Positions 25,704-34,947 of a DNA stretch of 64,000 nt are shown here, piece by piece. A program made the position numbers and the translations under genes. A model generated the notes under the pieces. The model saw nothing but the letters and a program-made list of their open reading frames with translations. It was not told the origin of the DNA and made no database searches. Position 1 is the stretch's first letter. The number at the start of each line of letters is the position of its first letter. Location: assembly GCF_002085925.2 (NCBI RefSeq), contig NZ_CP053562.1, positions 848,001-912,000 on the forward strand, given 5' to 3'. The DNA comes from Thioclava electrotropha (GTDB taxonomy: Bacteria > Pseudomonadota > Alphaproteobacteria > Rhodobacterales > Rhodobacteraceae).

Positions 25704-25741
25704 ATTTCGCCTGCGGAGGCTTCCGCAGGCGCTGAAATTTT
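25704..25741 (+). terminator. Rho-independent terminator after tetR
   Basis: A perfect 10-bp stem (CGCCTGCGGA at 25708-25717 with TCCGCAGGCG at 25722-25731) has a GGCT loop and is followed within 7 bases by TTTT. It separates tetR from the importer operon, which therefore needs its own promoter. Confidence 0.8.
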
Positions 25742-25785
25742 GTGCGATTTCCGTTGCGGAAGGGAAATCCTCACTTTTTCGTTTG

Positions 25786-25799
25786 TCGTCAGTTGACGA
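25786..25799. promoter_or_regulatory. TetR-type operator upstream of the importer/hydroxylase operon
   Basis: TCGTCAGTTGACGA is the second copy of the TCGTCA-N2-TGACGA palindrome. It lies about 117 bp before the binding-protein start (25916), after the tetR terminator, in an AT-rich promoter-like stretch (25765-25815). Confidence 0.8.
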
Positions 25800-25915
25800 A
25801 TAAATAAATCGCCAATAGCGTCGGTTCCCATAAACAAGATCAACAGGGACGGCTTGCTGCAGGTTGGGCTTTGAACGGGCTCGGGCTGAGGCGGCCATGC
25901 AAAAGGAATCGAAAG

Positions 25916-27247
25916 ATGCTCAAGGATAAGACGCGCCGTCTCGGGCGCCGGGATTTCCTCCGCTACTCGGCGGCGGGCGCAGGGGCGCTGATGGCGCCGG
26001 GTCTGGTTCGTCCGGCGAAGGCCGAAACGGCCGCGCTGACGATGCACACCTGGTCGGCGGCGGTCGACACCGTGCAGAGCCACCTCAGCGCCTTCACCAA
26101 GGAAACCGGGATCCCGGTCAATTACGGCAACTCGCCCTGGGCCCAGTACCGCGAGGGCATGGTCGCGAAATTCGTGGGCGGTGCGCCGCTCGATGCGATG
26201 TGGGTGTCGGATTCCTGGCTGCCCGAATGGGCCGAAGCCGGCTGGATCGCTCCGGTCGACGAGTTCGACAGCCTGATGAAATACAACGCCGAGGCCGAGG
26301 ATTTCTGCACCGACTCCATGACCTATGGCGGTCGTCAGTACGGCCTGACCTATTACACCGACTACATGGCCTTCTTCTATGACGAGGCGAAGCTCAAGGA
26401 AGCCGGCTTCGACGCTCCGCCGGAAACCTGGGACGAGCTGGTCGAGCAGTCGCTCGTCATGAAAGAGAAGGGCATTGCCGACTATCCGATGATGCTCGCG
26501 ATGGCGCAGGAAAGCTGGCTGATCGAGTTCATCTCGACGCTGGTCTATTCGCATGGTGGCCGTCTGGTCGACGACAACGGCATGGCCGTGATGCAGGACC
26601 CGAAAGAGGGGGCTGTAGAGGCGCTGAGCTGGGTCGTCGATGCGGTCAACAAGCACGAGATCGTCTCGCCCGCCTGTGTCGAGACCGGCGAACTGGCTGG
26701 CCTGAAATCCTTCGCGGCGGGCAACCACGCCTTCGCGATGGTCGCGAAATACCGTCTGCGGATGCTCAACGATCCCGAGCAGTCGCAGATCGCGGGCAAT
26801 GTGAAGCAGGCGATGATGCCGAAAGGCGCCAACGGCTCTCACGCGACGGTCGGTTGGATGCGTTTCCACGGCATGTCGGCGCAGGCTGCACAAGACAAGG
26901 CGCGCGCCGAGAATGCCGCGAAGCTGATCGAATGGTTCGGCGGCAAGGCGGATGGCGCCTACACGTTCCAGAAGCTCCTGTTCCTCGATATCGGCGCCGG
27001 GTTCGGCGTGAAGCCGCTGTTCGAGGATCCCGAGATCCGCGCGGCCTACGACTCCTATGGCGATGTCGACATGATTCAGGCTCAGCAGGCGCTCGCTCGC
27101 AAGAAGGACACGGTCACCCCGTGGTTCGGCGAGTGGAACGACACCAACGGGTCGGCCTGGCAATCGGCCATCCTCGGCAATGTCGATCCGGCCGGAGCGG
27201 TCAAGAAATCTGCCGATCTGTGGAACGAGCTGAAGGACAGCTACTGA
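25916..27247 (+). CDS. Tat-exported ABC transporter substrate-binding protein (carbohydrate type)
   Basis: The 443-residue protein carries a twin-arginine signal (GRRDFLRYSAAGAGALMAP, then an Ala-x-Ala site), so it is probably exported folded. The mature part resembles UgpB/MalE-type binding proteins (LTMHTWSAAVDTVQSH; YGLTYYTDYMAFFYDEAKLKEAGF). The start at 25916 follows AAGGA. A carbohydrate-type binding protein leading into a molybdenum hydroxylase cluster is unusual; the ligand may be an N-heterocycle, a glycoside of one, or another polar molecule. A long hairpin follows before the permease. Confidence 0.88.
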   Translation: MLKDKTRRLGRRDFLRYSAAGAGALMAPGLVRPAKAETAALTMHTWSAAVDTVQSHLSAFTKETGIPVNYGNSPWAQYREGMVAKFVGGAPLDAMWVSDSWLPEWAEAGWIAPVDEFDSLMKYNAEAEDFCTDSMTYGGRQYGLTYYTDYMAFFYDEAKLKEAGFDAPPETWDELVEQSLVMKEKGIADYPMMLAMAQESWLIEFISTLVYSHGGRLVDDNGMAVMQDPKEGAVEALSWVVDAVNKHEIVSPACVETGELAGLKSFAAGNHAFAMVAKYRLRMLNDPEQSQIAGNVKQAMMPKGANGSHATVGWMRFHGMSAQAAQDKARAENAAKLIEWFGGKADGAYTFQKLLFLDIGAGFGVKPLFEDPEIRAAYDSYGDVDMIQAQQALARKKDTVTPWFGEWNDTNGSAWQSAILGNVDPAGAVKKSADLWNELKDSY

Positions 27248-27253
27248 GCAGGT

Positions 27254-27282
27254 GCGGCGGGCCTTTCTAAAAGGCCCGCCGC
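27254..27282 (+). promoter_or_regulatory. Intercistronic 13-bp hairpin after the Tat binding-protein gene
   Basis: A perfect 13-bp stem (27254-27266 with 27270-27282) with a 3-base CTA loop, the strongest of the four hairpins that follow binding-protein genes here. It begins 7 bp after the stop codon. No T-run follows, so read-through to the permeases is expected. Confidence 0.8.
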
Positions 27283-27312
27283 CTGTCGGGCAGGGCAACG
27301 GGAGAGCATGAC

Positions 27313-28224
27313 GTGGCGAATGCAATGACACGGGCGACACGCCCGAAATGGCGGGTGGGATACGAGGAGCGCAGCGCCATGCTGTTTCTTGCTCCTGTCA
27401 TGGCCGTTCTGGGCGCGGTTGCGGTCTTCCCGATCGCCTATTCGCTTTATATCAGCTTCTTCAGCATCAAACTGACGCGTCCGAACCGGACCCCCTTTGT
27501 CGGGCTGAAGAACTATACCGATCTTCTCGGCGATGAGGCTTTCTGGGGCGCGGTCTGGCGCACGGTGAGTTTCTCGCTCGTCTCGGTTACCGCGATTGCT
27601 TTCATAGCCTTGCTTGTCTCGCTGCTGCTGAATCAGGAATTCCGCGGGCGTCGTATCCTGTCGACGATCCTGCTGGTGCCGTGGGCGATCCCCTATGTCG
27701 CGAACGCGCTGATGTGGAAATGGATCTACGATTCCAGCTACGGGGCACTGAACGGCCTGCTCTATCAGCTCGATTTCATCGACAAATACATGGTCTGGCT
27801 GGGGGATCAGGACAAAACGCTGTTCCTGATCGCCAATGCCTTCGTCTGGAAGGAAGTGCCGCTGACGACGATCCTTCTGCTGGTCTCGCTCAAGTCGATC
27901 CCGTCTGATCTCTATGCGGCGGCACGCGTCGATGGCGCGACGGTCTGGCAGCGCTTCGTGCATGTCACCCTGCCTGCGATGAAGCCCGGTTTCATGCTGG
28001 TGATGATCTACGAGACGATGATGGCGATCCGCCATTTCGATCTCTTCTTCATCCTGACCGAGGGCGGGCCCGGCAGCGCGTCGCATGTGCTCTCGTGGCA
28101 CATCTATGTCGAGACCTTCCGCAACCTGTCCTTCGGGAGCGGTGCTGCGATGTCCTACCTCCTCGCAATCGCGACTTTCGCACTCTCCTACCTCTTCATC
28201 CGAACGCTGGGGCGCAAGATCTGA
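27313..28224 (+). CDS. ABC transporter permease (MalF/UgpA type)
   Basis: The 303-residue inner-membrane protein starts at GTG 27313 behind GGAGAG. It has six hydrophobic helices, the typical LFLAPVMAVLGAVAVFPIAYSL first helix and the EAA loop near residue 201 (YAAARVDGATVWQRF). It is followed one base later by the second permease. Confidence 0.9.
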   Translation: MANAMTRATRPKWRVGYEERSAMLFLAPVMAVLGAVAVFPIAYSLYISFFSIKLTRPNRTPFVGLKNYTDLLGDEAFWGAVWRTVSFSLVSVTAIAFIALLVSLLLNQEFRGRRILSTILLVPWAIPYVANALMWKWIYDSSYGALNGLLYQLDFIDKYMVWLGDQDKTLFLIANAFVWKEVPLTTILLLVSLKSIPSDLYAAARVDGATVWQRFVHVTLPAMKPGFMLVMIYETMMAIRHFDLFFILTEGGPGSASHVLSWHIYVETFRNLSFGSGAAMSYLLAIATFALSYLFIRTLGRKI

Positions 28225-28225
28225 C

Positions 28226-29191
28226 ATGAGCGATATGCCTATCACCCCGCCTGTCGACACGATCGACTACCGCCGCCGCCAGAAAATCGGGCGTATTGTG
28301 CAGCGTCTGGTGATCGTGGTCTCCGCGATCGTCCTTGCGGCCTACATTCTCGCCCCGGTGTCCTGGCTCGTCTCTTCGGCGTTCCAGACCGAGACCGAGA
28401 TCGTTTCGATCCCGCCGCACTGGATTCCCGAAGAGCCGACCCTGCGCAATTTCGAGGCGATCTTCACCGCCGGGAACGACGAGCCCGTCACCTACGAGAC
28501 GCGCTCGGGCGCCGATCCGGCTGCCGGTGACTTCATCCCCTCCACCGCGGAGAACCTCCTGCCGTCGATGGCCAACAGCCTGATCGTCTCGATCCTGGTG
28601 GTGATCCTGAACCTGCTCGTCGGGGTGCCGGCCGCCTATGCGATCGCGAAGATCCGGTTCTGGGGGCGCAACGCGTCGGTCTACTTCATCCTGATCACGC
28701 GGGTGATCCCCGATATCGCGCTGGTCGTGCCGTTCTTCCTGGTGATCCGCAAACTCGGGATGCTCGATACGCTCGGATCCCTGGTGATCACCTATCTCGC
28801 GATCACGGTGCCCTTCACGGTCTTCATCCTGATCCAGTATTTCGAGGGCCTCCCGGACGAGCTGGACAAGGCCGCGCGGGTCGATGGCTGTTCGCGGTTC
28901 CAGGCGCTGATCAAGGTGTTCCTGCCGCTCTCGCTGCCCTCGCTCGTCGCCGTGGTCCTCTTCACCTTCCTTACCAGCTGGAACGAATTCCTGCTCGCGC
29001 TGATGTTCACGCAGACCTCCGCGTCGCAGACCCTGCCGATCCTGCTGGCCTCGTTCACCTCCGATTTCACGGTGAGCTTCTCCTTCCTCAACGCCGCTGG
29101 CGTCCTGGCGGTCGTGCCGCCGGTGATCGTCGCCATCGTCTTCGAACGCTACATCGTTTCCGGTCTGACCGCCGGGGCTGTCAAAGGTTAG
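28226..29191 (+). CDS. ABC transporter permease (MalG/UgpE type)
   Basis: The 321-residue inner-membrane protein starts at ATG 28226, one base after the preceding stop. The EAA loop lies near residues 213-230 (DKAARVDGCSRFQAL), and the tail SGLTAGAVKG is typical of MalG-like permeases. A polar segment of about 35 residues between the first two helices (around AGNDEPVTYETRSGA) is longer than usual and may face the binding protein. Confidence 0.9.
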   Translation: MSDMPITPPVDTIDYRRRQKIGRIVQRLVIVVSAIVLAAYILAPVSWLVSSAFQTETEIVSIPPHWIPEEPTLRNFEAIFTAGNDEPVTYETRSGADPAAGDFIPSTAENLLPSMANSLIVSILVVILNLLVGVPAAYAIAKIRFWGRNASVYFILITRVIPDIALVVPFFLVIRKLGMLDTLGSLVITYLAITVPFTVFILIQYFEGLPDELDKAARVDGCSRFQALIKVFLPLSLPSLVAVVLFTFLTSWNEFLLALMFTQTSASQTLPILLASFTSDFTVSFSFLNAAGVLAVVPPVIVAIVFERYIVSGLTAGAVKG

Positions 29192-29204
29192 AAAGGACAA
29201 AGTC

Positions 29205-30314
29205 TTGGCCCGGATCCGCTTCACCAACGTAAACAAGAAATACGCCAACGGCTTCCATGCCGTGCGCAATCTCAACCTCGATATCGAGGATCGCGAGTTC
29301 ATCGTCCTGCTCGGCCCCTCGGGCTGCGGCAAATCCACGACCCTCAACATGATTGCAGGGCTCGAGGAAGTCTCGGACGGCGATCTGATCTTCGACGAGC
29401 AGGTCGTGAACTACGTCCCGCCGCACAAGCGCGACGTCGCGATGGTGTTCCAGAGCTACGCGCTCTACCCGCATAAGACCGTCTACGACAATATCGGCTT
29501 CGGGCTGAAGATGCGGAACGCGTCGAAGGAAGAGATCGACGAACGCGTGCAAGATGCCGCGAAGAAGCTCGAGATTTCGCACCTGCTCGACCGCCGTCCG
29601 TCGCAGCTTTCGGGCGGCCAGCGTCAGCGTGTGGCGCTGGGACGCGCGATGGTCCGTGACCCGTCGGTCTTCCTGATGGATGAGCCGCTGTCGAACCTCG
29701 ACGCGGCGCTGCGGATCTCGATGCGCGCGGAGATCAAGGAACTCCACCGCGCGATGGAGACCACCTTCGTCTACGTGACCCACGATCAGGCCGAGGCGCT
29801 CACGCTCGCGGATCGTATCGTGGTGATGAATGACGGGGTCGTGCAGCAGATCGGCACGCCCGACGACATCTACGAGCGCCCCGCGAACACTTTCGTGGCG
29901 TCGTTCCTCGGCAGCCCGCCGATCAACTATTTCGACGGCGTGCTCGAGGCCGGGCCGGATGACGAGATGGCCTTCGTCCGCGATGGGTTGCGTCTCGTAC
30001 TGCCGGCAGATCATGCAGCGTCCCTGAAAGGGCAGGAGGGCCGCGCGGTGCGGCTGGGTATCCGGGCCGAGGATGTCGCGGAAGGCACTGCCGAGCCGGG
30101 ATACAATGCGCTCAGCGGCACCGTGAACTCGGTGCTTCCGGTTGGCTCGGATCAGTATCTGGGTATGGATTTCGGCGGCGAGGAGCTGTTCTTCCGCGTC
30201 GGCAAGGATCTGCGCCATGCGTTCGGCGAGAGCATCACCCTCGCGGTGGATCTCAACCGCCTGCATGTCTTCGACCGCGAAACCGGTCAGTCGCTGATCT
30301 GGAACGCGGCCTGA
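29205..30314 (+). CDS. ABC transporter ATP-binding protein (UgpC/MalK type)
   Basis: The 369-residue ATPase starts at TTG 29205, nine bases after AAGGA. It has Walker A GPSGCGKST, signature LSGGQRQRV, Walker B FLMDEPLSNLD and the H-loop THDQAEAL, then a C-terminal TOBE domain. The molybdenum-hydroxylase gene starts 5 bp after its stop, so transporter and enzyme are one transcription unit. Confidence 0.93.
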   Translation: MARIRFTNVNKKYANGFHAVRNLNLDIEDREFIVLLGPSGCGKSTTLNMIAGLEEVSDGDLIFDEQVVNYVPPHKRDVAMVFQSYALYPHKTVYDNIGFGLKMRNASKEEIDERVQDAAKKLEISHLLDRRPSQLSGGQRQRVALGRAMVRDPSVFLMDEPLSNLDAALRISMRAEIKELHRAMETTFVYVTHDQAEALTLADRIVVMNDGVVQQIGTPDDIYERPANTFVASFLGSPPINYFDGVLEAGPDDEMAFVRDGLRLVLPADHAASLKGQEGRAVRLGIRAEDVAEGTAEPGYNALSGTVNSVLPVGSDQYLGMDFGGEELFFRVGKDLRHAFGESITLAVDLNRLHVFDRETGQSLIWNAA

Positions 30315-30318
30315 CACG

Positions 30319-31188
30319 ATGAAACCCGCCCCTTTCACTTACCACCGGCCTGCGAGCCTTGCCGAGGCACTGGCGCTGTTGCGCACGCATGGGCCGGCGG
30401 CCAAGCCGATCGCCGGAGGGCAAAGCCTAGGGCCGATGCTGAACATGCGGCTGGCGCGCCCGGGCCATCTGATCGATCTCAACGATCTGATCGAGCTGGA
30501 CCGCGTGCGGGTGAAGGAGGACATGCTGGAGATCGGAGCGCTGACGCGCCATCACCGGCTGGCCAATGCGCCGGAAGTGCAGCGGAGCCTGCCGCTTCTC
30601 GGTGCCGCTGCCGCCTCGATCGGGCATTACGCGATCCGTCAGCGTGGCACGATCGGCGGCAGCCTCGCCCATGCGGACCCCGCCGCCCAGTTGCCGCTGA
30701 TCGCAGTCACGCTGGACGCGACGCTGGTGATATCGGGACCGGCAGGCACGCGCGAAGTTGCCGCCGCCGATTTCCTGCAATCGATCATGACGGTCGATCT
30801 GCGCGATGGCGAACTCATCACCGCGCTGCGCTTTCCGCTCCCGGTCGGCGATCTCTGGGCCTTCGAGGCTTTCTCGCGCCGTCACGGCGATTTCGCGCTG
30901 GTCAGCGTCGCGCTCAGTTTCGCGCGCGACGCGGAGGGCAAGATCGATGCGCTGCGGCTCGGGCTCGGCGGCGTCGATACCGTCCCGCTGCGCCTGCCCG
31001 AGATCGAGGCGCGCGCGCAGGGCAGGCTGGCCGATGAGGACACCATTCGCGACCTCGCAGCCGCGGCCGCCGCGGCGATCGCGCCCGAAGACAGTGAACA
31101 GGTGCCCGCCGTCTATCGCCGGGAGCTTGCCGAAACGCTTGTCATTCGCGCGTTCCAGTCCGCTCTGACCCGGGAGGAGGGTGCATGA
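30319..31188 (+). CDS. Molybdenum hydroxylase FAD-binding (medium) subunit, CoxM-like
   Basis: The 289-residue protein has the two FAD-binding motifs of the xanthine-dehydrogenase/CODH medium subunit: AGGQSLGPML (about residue 33) and RGTIGGSLAHADPAAQLP (about residue 110). The CO-dehydrogenase-like C-terminal domain follows. It transfers electrons from the iron-sulfur subunit to an acceptor. Its end overlaps the start of the 2Fe-2S subunit gene by 4 bp. Confidence 0.92.
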   Translation: MKPAPFTYHRPASLAEALALLRTHGPAAKPIAGGQSLGPMLNMRLARPGHLIDLNDLIELDRVRVKEDMLEIGALTRHHRLANAPEVQRSLPLLGAAAASIGHYAIRQRGTIGGSLAHADPAAQLPLIAVTLDATLVISGPAGTREVAAADFLQSIMTVDLRDGELITALRFPLPVGDLWAFEAFSRRHGDFALVSVALSFARDAEGKIDALRLGLGGVDTVPLRLPEIEARAQGRLADEDTIRDLAAAAAAAIAPEDSEQVPAVYRRELAETLVIRAFQSALTREEGA

Positions 31189-31682
31189 CCGCTCCGACAC
31201 ACGACCCCCTGACGCTTTCGCTGAGCGTGAATGGCGAAACCCACGACGTTCGGGTGCCTGCGCGCAAGCTGCTCTCGGATGTGCTGCGCGACGACCTCGG
31301 CCTGACCGGCACCCATGTCGGCTGCGAACACGGCGTCTGCGGCGCCTGCACCGTGCTGATCGACGGCCGTCCGGCGCGCGCCTGCCTGACTTTCGCCGCC
31401 CAGATGGAGGGCCACGAGGTCACGACGGTCGAGGCCATGGGACGGCCCGACGCGCTCTCGGCGCTTCAGCAGGCGCTGCACGAGGAACATGGGCTGCAAT
31501 GCGGTTTCTGCACGCCCGGCATCGTGGTGACCTTCGAGCATTACCTGCGCGAGAACCCGGATCCGACCGCAGAGGAAGTGCGCGATGTCCTGTCGGGCAA
31601 CCTGTGCCGCTGCACGGGCTATCAGAATATCGTCGCCGCCGTGCTGAAGGCTGCGGCCCGGATGCGTGGAGAGGCGGCATGA
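31185..31682 (+). CDS. Molybdenum hydroxylase 2Fe-2S (small) subunit, CoxS-like
   Basis: The 165-residue protein binds two [2Fe-2S] clusters. The plant-ferredoxin-like domain has CEHGVCGACTVLIDG (Cys47, 52, 55) and Cys67; the helical domain has CGFCTPGIV and CRCTGYQNI. All eight cluster Cys are present. It relays electrons from the molybdenum site to FAD. The 4-bp overlaps with both neighbours point to fixed stoichiometry. Confidence 0.95.
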   Translation: MTAPTHDPLTLSLSVNGETHDVRVPARKLLSDVLRDDLGLTGTHVGCEHGVCGACTVLIDGRPARACLTFAAQMEGHEVTTVEAMGRPDALSALQQALHEEHGLQCGFCTPGIVVTFEHYLRENPDPTAEEVRDVLSGNLCRCTGYQNIVAAVLKAAARMRGEAA

Positions 31683-34057
31683 GCGGTGATTTCACCGAGA
31701 TTGGTCGCGCCCTGCCGCGCAAGGAAGATCGACGCCTCGTCTCCGGTCGCGGGCGTTATCTCGACGACCTCGCCTTTCCCGGCGCGCTGCATGTGAGCTT
31801 CGTGCGCTCGCCCCACGCTCATGCGCGCATTCTCGGGATCGACAGCGCCGAAGCCGCTGAGATGCCGGGGGTCGTGGGGATTTTCACCGGGCGCGATCTC
31901 GATCAGATGACGACGCGGCTGCGCCTCGCACCGCCGATCGAGGGGCTGCAGCCGACCGAGCTGACGACGCTTCCGATCGACAAGGTCCGCTTCCACGGCG
32001 ATCCGGTGGTCTGCGTCGTCGCGACCGATCGCTACCTCGCCGAGGATGCCGCCGAATGTGTCGCCGTCGAATATGACCAGCTTCCGGCGGTGACTTCGAT
32101 CACCGAGGCCTTCGCGTCCGATGCCGCTCTGGTCGATGACAGCCTGACCAGCAACATGGTCTCGCATCAAAGCCTGTGCGTCGGCGATCCTGCCGCGCGC
32201 CGGGCCGAGGCGCATCGCGTCGTCGAGGCCCGTTTCTCGCTCCATCGCCACACGCATGTCCCGCTGGAGACGCGCGGCTGCGTCGCCGATTGGGATGACG
32301 GGCGCGCGCATCTGAACATGCATATCGGCAATCAGGTCCCGCATCCGTTGCGCAGCCAGCTTGCTGCGCGGCTGGGCCTGTCGGAAAGCCAGGTGACGGT
32401 GATGAGCCCCGATGTGGGCGGCGCCTTCGGTCAGAAGATCGCGCTCTATCGCGAGGAACTCACGGTCGCGGCTCTGTCTCGCCACCTGCGCCGCCCGATC
32501 CGGTGGCGCGAGGATCGGATGGAGAACCTGATGTCCGCCGCCCATGCGCGGGAATACGAGTGCCGCACCCGCGCCTCGGTCAGCGAAACCGGACGGATTC
32601 TCGGTCTCGAGCTCGAGATCGACGAGGATTTCGGCGGCTATTGCTTCTACCCGGCCAACTATATGGCCCGCGTCATCGCCCTGATCATGACCGGTCCCTA
32701 CCGGATTCAGGACTACGCCTACGAAGTCCGCGTCGCGCTGACCAATAAATGCGGCGCAGGCCCGATGCGCGCGCCCATGGCGATCACGAGCTGGGTGATG
32801 GAGGGCACGATCGACGCCATCGCCCGCGACCTCGACCTCGACCCGGTCGAGGTGCGCCGTATCAACGCGCTCGGCCCGGAGGATTTGCCCTACAAGATGC
32901 CCACGGGCGAACTCCTCGAAGATGTCAGCCCACGGGAGACGCTCGAGATCGCCGTGGACGCGATCGACGTCGCGGCCTTCCGTGCCCGGCAGGCGCAGGC
33001 GCGCGCCGAGGGGCGCTATCTGGGGCTCGGGCTGTGCACGGTGATCGAGAGCACGACCTATGGCTCGGAATTCTACAAATCCGCCGGTATCCCCGGATCG
33101 GGCCATGAATCAGCCTGGGTGCGGATCGAACCGAGCGGAGCGGTCAACGCCTCCGTCGGCCTGATGGGCACTGGGCAGGGCTACGAGAGCCCGCTTTCGC
33201 AGGCGGTGGCCGAAGGGCTCGGCGTGCGCTCGGAAGATGTCACGGTCCATATGGGCAACACCGATATCGCGCCCTACGGCATGGGCAGCCGCGGCGGACG
33301 CGGCGCGACGGCCGGCGGCGGGACGCTCTATCTCTGTGCGCTCAAGGCGCGCGAGCGGGTGCTCGCGATTGCGGCTTCGATGCTCGATCTCAACGATGCT
33401 GGCGGGCTGCGCATGCGCGCAGGCCAGATCGAACGGATGATCGGCGACGACTGGCAGGAGACGGGCCTTGCGCTGACCGATATCGCGCGGCGCGCCTATC
33501 TCGATCCGCTGGCGCTTCCCGAAGGGATCGCGCCGGGGCTCGACTTTTCGCATAGCTACGACCCGCCCGCGATGACCTATTCCAACTCGACCCATGCCTG
33601 CGAGGTCGAGGTCGACCCGCAGACCGGCGCTATCACCATAGACCGTTATCTCGTCGCCGAGGATTCCGGCACCGTTCTCAACCCGATCGTCGTGCGCGGC
33701 CAGCAGCAGGGCGCAATCGCGATGGGGCTGAGCGGCGCGCTGCTCGAACAGGTGATCTACGACGGCACGGGGCAGAACCTCTCCGCGACGCTCGCCGATT
33801 ACCTCGTGGCCTCCCCGAACGAACTCCCGGAATTCGAAATCCTGCATCACAACACGCCGAACCGCCGCACCCCCGCGGGGATCAAGGGTATGGCCGAAGG
33901 CGGCGTGATGGGCGCAATCGGCGTGCTCGCCAACGCGGTGAGCGATGCGCTCGCGCCGCGCGGCGTGACGATCGAGCGTCTTCCGTTGACCCCCCAATCC
34001 ATTCGCGCGCTTCTCCGAGAGGCCGCGCCCAGCTCAACGAAAAGGACCCAGCCGTGA
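31679..34057 (+). CDS. Molybdenum hydroxylase large (molybdopterin-binding) subunit, CoxL/XdhB-like, unknown substrate
   Basis: The 792-residue protein starts at ATG 31679, overlapping the small-subunit stop; the frame is open further upstream, but that part is in another frame of coxS. Domain features: N-terminal GRALPRKEDRRLVSGRGRYLDD, the VGGAFGQK molybdenum-cofactor motif, and the C-terminal catalytic Glu740 in GMAEGG. The loop that reads AYRCSFR in CO dehydrogenase reads GPMRAPMA here, so this is not CO dehydrogenase. It hydroxylates an unknown carbon, probably in an N-heterocycle or aldehyde. Confidence 0.9.
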   Translation: MSGDFTEIGRALPRKEDRRLVSGRGRYLDDLAFPGALHVSFVRSPHAHARILGIDSAEAAEMPGVVGIFTGRDLDQMTTRLRLAPPIEGLQPTELTTLPIDKVRFHGDPVVCVVATDRYLAEDAAECVAVEYDQLPAVTSITEAFASDAALVDDSLTSNMVSHQSLCVGDPAARRAEAHRVVEARFSLHRHTHVPLETRGCVADWDDGRAHLNMHIGNQVPHPLRSQLAARLGLSESQVTVMSPDVGGAFGQKIALYREELTVAALSRHLRRPIRWREDRMENLMSAAHAREYECRTRASVSETGRILGLELEIDEDFGGYCFYPANYMARVIALIMTGPYRIQDYAYEVRVALTNKCGAGPMRAPMAITSWVMEGTIDAIARDLDLDPVEVRRINALGPEDLPYKMPTGELLEDVSPRETLEIAVDAIDVAAFRARQAQARAEGRYLGLGLCTVIESTTYGSEFYKSAGIPGSGHESAWVRIEPSGAVNASVGLMGTGQGYESPLSQAVAEGLGVRSEDVTVHMGNTDIAPYGMGSRGGRGATAGGGTLYLCALKARERVLAIAASMLDLNDAGGLRMRAGQIERMIGDDWQETGLALTDIARRAYLDPLALPEGIAPGLDFSHSYDPPAMTYSNSTHACEVEVDPQTGAITIDRYLVAEDSGTVLNPIVVRGQQQGAIAMGLSGALLEQVIYDGTGQNLSATLADYLVASPNELPEFEILHHNTPNRRTPAGIKGMAEGGVMGAIGVLANAVSDALAPRGVTIERLPLTPQSIRALLREAAPSSTKRTQP

Positions 34058-34947
34058 CAGAAGAGAAACTCAGCGTCGGCTTCATCGGACTCGGAATCAT
34101 GGGCCAGCACATGGCGGGGCATATCCTCGCCGCGGGGCATCCGCTCAACATCTACAACCGCACCCGCGCCAAGGGCGACGCCCTCGTCGCGAAGGGGGCG
34201 ACGTGGTGTGACAGCCCCGGCGCCGTGGCCGAGGCCAGCGATATCACGATCACCATCGTGGGCTACCCAGCCGATGTCGAACAGGTCTACCTCGGTGAGG
34301 ATGGGATCATCGCCAAGGCGCGCCCGGGCTCGGTGCTGATCGACATGACCACCTCGAGCCCGGCCCTGGCCGGGAAGATCGCGCAGGCGGCTCTCGCGCG
34401 CGGCCTCTCTGCGCTCGACGCCCCGGTGTCCGGCGGCGATGTCGGTGCGAAGGCGGGCAAGCTCGCGATCATGCTGGGCGGCGATGCGCGGGCATTCGAG
34501 CGGGTCCTTCCGGTGCTGGAGCTGATGGGCGGGAATATCGCGCTGATGGGAAAGGCGGGCGCTGGGCAGCACACCAAGATGGCCAACCAGATCGCCATCG
34601 CCTCGACCATGCTCGCGGTCGCGGAAAGCATCAGCTACGCGCGCGCCGCCGGTCTGGATCCGATGCAGGTTCTCAAAGTCATCGGAACCGGGGCTGCGTC
34701 GAGCTTCCTGCTCAACGGGCTTGGGCCGAAGATGGTGGACGAGGATTTCGCGCCCGGCTTCTTCGTCCACCACTTCGTCAAGGACATGTCGATCGCGCTG
34801 AGCGAAGCCGAAAGATTGGGCCTCGATCTGCCGGGCCTGTCGCTGGCGCGCAGCCTCTATGGCAAGCTGGTGGATGACGGCTTCGGCGAAGAGGGCACGC
34901 AGGCGCTCTACCGTGCCTATAACGCGATCCATGCGGAGGCCGGGTGA
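34054..34947 (+). CDS. 3-hydroxyisobutyrate dehydrogenase/tartronate-semialdehyde reductase-family enzyme
   Basis: The 297-residue protein starts at GTG 34054, overlapping the preceding stop (GTGA). It has GFIGLGIMGQHMAGH, the substrate segment DAPVSGGDVGA and the catalytic Lys in KMANQIAIAS, closest in pattern to GarR/GlxR. In purine or glyoxylate catabolism, tartronate-semialdehyde reductases recycle glyoxylate-derived carbon, which would fit a ring-degradation pathway, but this is inference. Confidence 0.87.
   Translation: MTEEKLSVGFIGLGIMGQHMAGHILAAGHPLNIYNRTRAKGDALVAKGATWCDSPGAVAEASDITITIVGYPADVEQVYLGEDGIIAKARPGSVLIDMTTSSPALAGKIAQAALARGLSALDAPVSGGDVGAKAGKLAIMLGGDARAFERVLPVLELMGGNIALMGKAGAGQHTKMANQIAIASTMLAVAESISYARAAGLDPMQVLKVIGTGAASSFLLNGLGPKMVDEDFAPGFFVHHFVKDMSIALSEAERLGLDLPGLSLARSLYGKLVDDGFGEEGTQALYRAYNAIHAEAG

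Noticed and set aside
31181..31678. Long upstream extension of the CoxL-like frame
   Set aside because: It overlaps the small-subunit gene in another frame and lacks family similarity; the true start is 31679.
30319..34057. Aerobic CO dehydrogenase (CoxMSL)
   Set aside because: The Cys-containing AYRCSFR active-site loop is absent, so the genes are only CO-dehydrogenase-like molybdenum hydroxylases.
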